A DNA stretch of 38,314 bases from Bacteroidota bacterium. GTDB lineage: Bacteria; Bacteroidota; Bacteroidia; Flavobacteriales; Flavobacteriaceae. The stretch lies in the NCBI GenBank assembly GCA_018335575.1, contig JAGXRT010000017.1, forward strand, positions 1 to 38,314, written 5' to 3'. Shown here in pieces: positions 36,917 through 38,314 of the stretch (positions within the stretch are counted from its first letter, which is position 1; the number at the start of each line of letters is the position of its first letter). Below the pieces are notes generated by a model that saw only the letters and a list, made by a program, of their open reading frames with translations, had not been told where the DNA came from and searched no databases. Position numbers and translations under genes: made by a program.

Positions 36917-36935
36917 TTTTTCATTTTTTATAATT

Positions 36936-36943
36936 CAAAAATA
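36936..36943 (-). promoter_or_regulatory. -7 element upstream of the Tudor-like gene
   Basis: TATTTTTG on the minus strand matches TAnnTTTG and is 19 bp before the start codon region. No TTG is seen at the expected -33 distance, so confidence is limited. Confidence 0.45.
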
Positions 36944-36972
36944 AGCATTCAGTTTATAAAATGTATTCGATC

Positions 36973-37004
36973 TAAAAAAAATCCCGAGTACAAGCTCGGG
37001 ATTT
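36973..37004 (-). terminator. Terminator of gcvP
   Basis: On the minus strand AAATCCCGAG (37004-36995), loop of 6, CTCGGGATTT, then a run of T. It follows the gcvP stop codon by about 20 bp. Confidence 0.85.
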
Positions 37005-37024
37005 ATGATTATTGTTGATAAGTC

Positions 37025-38314
37025 TTACATGTAATCTTCTATCGGATTACAGGTACAAATCAAGTTTCGATCGCCATAAGCATCATCAACTCGTCTTACC
37101 GATGGCCAGAATTTATTTTCGGCTATATATGGCAATGGGAAAGCTGCTTGCTGACGGGTATATTCAAAATTCCACTCATTATTGGTTACTAAATGCTGTG
37201 TATGTGGTGCATTTTTAAGTATATTATCTTTATTATCGGCTGTACAATTATCGATTTCTTTTTTGATTGCTATTAAAGCATCAGCAAACCGGTCGATTTC
37301 CATTTTACTTTCACTTTCAGTAGGCTCAATCATCAAAGTTCCAGCAACAGGGAACGATACTGTTGGTGCATGATATCCATAATCCATTAATCGTTTAGCT
37401 ACATCCACCACCTCTATCCCGTTAGCTTTAAACTCTCTGAAATCAACTATCATTTCATGTGCAACACGGTTGTTTTCGCCAGTATATAATATCTTATAGT
37501 GTGGTTCTAACAAAGTTTTAAGGTAATTTGCATTTAAGATAGCAAGTTTTGTTGCATCAGTCAAGCCTTTAGCACCCATCATTTTAATATATCCGTAAGA
37601 AATAATGTTAACAAAAGATGAGCCCCAAGGTGCATCAGAAATGGCATCGATAGGAGTAGACCCTCCGGTTGGAATAACCGGATTGGTTGGTAAAAATGGT
37701 GCTAGATGCGATGCAACACAAATTGGACCAACACCTGGACCACCACCACCATGTGGAATGGCAAAAGTTTTGTGAAGGTTCAAATGACACACATCCGCAC
37801 CAATGGTTGCCGGATTGGTTAACCCAACCTGGGCGTTCATATTGGCCCCATCCATATAAACCTGTCCTCCATTTTGGTGAATAATTTGTGTAACTTCTTT
37901 AATCGTACTTTCAAAAACGCCGTGAGTTGATGGATAGGTTACCATTAAACACGCCAAATTTTCTTTGTGTAAAAGGGCTTTTTCTCTTAAATCATCTACA
38001 TCAATATTTCCGTTTTCGGTAGTTTTGGTTACCACTACTTTCATGCCGGCCATAACTGCTGTTGCCGGGTTTGTTCCGTGAGCCGAGGCTGGAATTAAAC
38101 AGATGTTTCGATGTGCCTGATTGATGGATTTTAAATACGCTCTAATTACCATCAATCCTGCATATTCGCCCTGAGCACCCGAGTTTGGCTGTAACGAGGT
38201 AGCGGCAAAACCTGTAATTTTATTTAAATCGCTTTCTAGTTCTTTAAATAATTCTTGATAACCTCCTGCCTGCTCAATTGGTGCAAATGGATGCAACTGA
38301 CCCCAAGTTCCGGT
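37025..38314 (-). CDS. gcvP: Glycine dehydrogenase (decarboxylating), C-terminal part
   Basis: The P protein of the glycine cleavage system: it decarboxylates glycine with PLP and passes aminomethyl to the H protein. Only the last 429 codons are in the window; the frame is open through 38314 ([19 protein letters not shown]), so the 5' part lies beyond it. The codon at 38296 is an internal Leu (TTG), not the start. The PLP lysine is in [18 protein letters not shown] (Lys codon about 37768-37770). Other conserved blocks are [25 protein letters not shown] and EPTESESK. The protein ends [10 protein letters not shown]. Confidence 0.96.
   Translation of the reverse strand, partial: TGTWGQLHPFAPIEQAGGYQELFKELESDLNKITGFAATSLQPNSGAQGEYAGLMVIRAYLKSINQAHRNICLIPASAHGTNPATAVMAGMKVVVTKTTENGNIDVDDLREKALLHKENLACLMVTYPSTHGVFESTIKEVTQIIHQNGGQVYMDGANMNAQVGLTNPATIGADVCHLNLHKTFAIPHGGGGPGVGPICVASHLAPFLPTNPVIPTGGSTPIDAISDAPWGSSFVNIISYGYIKMMGAKGLTDATKLAILNANYLKTLLEPHYKILYTGENNRVAHEMIVDFREFKANGIEVVDVAKRLMDYGYHAPTVSFPVAGTLMIEPTESESKMEIDRFADALIAIKKEIDNCTADNKDNILKNAPHTQHLVTNNEWNFEYTRQQAAFPLPYIAENKFWPSVRRVDDAYGDRNLICTCNPIEDYM

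Noticed and set aside
37012-37884. Small plus-strand open frames across gcvP
   Set aside because: Shadows of the conserved gcvP frame, with no independent evidence of coding.
1-38314. Mobile elements, CRISPR arrays, phage or defence systems
   Set aside because: No transposase, integrase, spaced repeat array, toxin-antitoxin pair or restriction gene was seen; gene order around gldJ-porU-porV looks like stable core chromosome.

Overview
The window comes from a low-GC member of the Bacteroidota, almost certainly the family Flavobacteriaceae. The evidence is a SusC/SusD pair, the gliding and type IX secretion genes gldJ, porU and porV in their usual divergent layout, and repeated promoter elements of the form TAnnTTTG, which is the Bacteroidota sigma-70 type. 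I cannot name the genus from sequence alone.

Region 1 (1-17103) is an alpha-glucan (starch or maltodextrin) utilization locus. On the minus strand are susC and a susD cut off by the window start. The susD protein carries an inserted module that looks like a SusE/SusF starch-binding domain. A LacI-type regulator is transcribed divergently. It is followed by a tightly packed plus-strand operon: SLC45-like sugar permease, beta-phosphoglucomutase, GH65 maltose phosphorylase, SusA-like GH13, GH31 alpha-glucosidase, lipoprotein GH13 amylase and an ASKHA-fold sugar kinase. The logic is capture at the surface by SusCD, trimming by GH13 and GH31 enzymes, uptake of maltose, phosphorolysis to glucose and beta-glucose-1-phosphate, and conversion of the latter to glucose-6-phosphate. 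The kinase could handle the free glucose. A 30-bp sequence is shared by the two control regions (4831-4859 and 6049-6078) and is the best candidate for an undescribed regulatory element here.

Region 2 (17130-25877) holds cell-envelope and secretion core genes: murF and gldJ on the minus strand, and porU, porV and cytidine deaminase on the plus strand. Region 3 (25947-28713) has a FabH-like ketosynthase, an MlaE/MlaF-type ABC transporter pair, a tRNA-Lys(UUU) with a textbook promoter, and a palindromic terminator.

Region 4 (28712-35200, minus strand) reads, in transcription order, glutaminyl cyclase lipoprotein, beta-helix lipoprotein, SDR, SprT-like metalloprotein, mannose-1-phosphate guanylyltransferase and a DUF389 membrane protein. 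Region 5 has rpmE2 (type B L31), an SDR preceded by a small Tudor-like protein of unknown role, and the C-terminal part of gcvP, which runs off the window end.

No CRISPR array, insertion sequence, phage gene or toxin-antitoxin pair was seen, and no gene-free stretch exceeds 200 bases. Most of the window is ordinary flavobacterial chromosome. The points most worth a second look are the shared regulatory element, the SusD domain insertion, the run of signal peptides ending in A/S before Gln near a glutaminyl cyclase gene, and the stand-alone Tudor-like protein.
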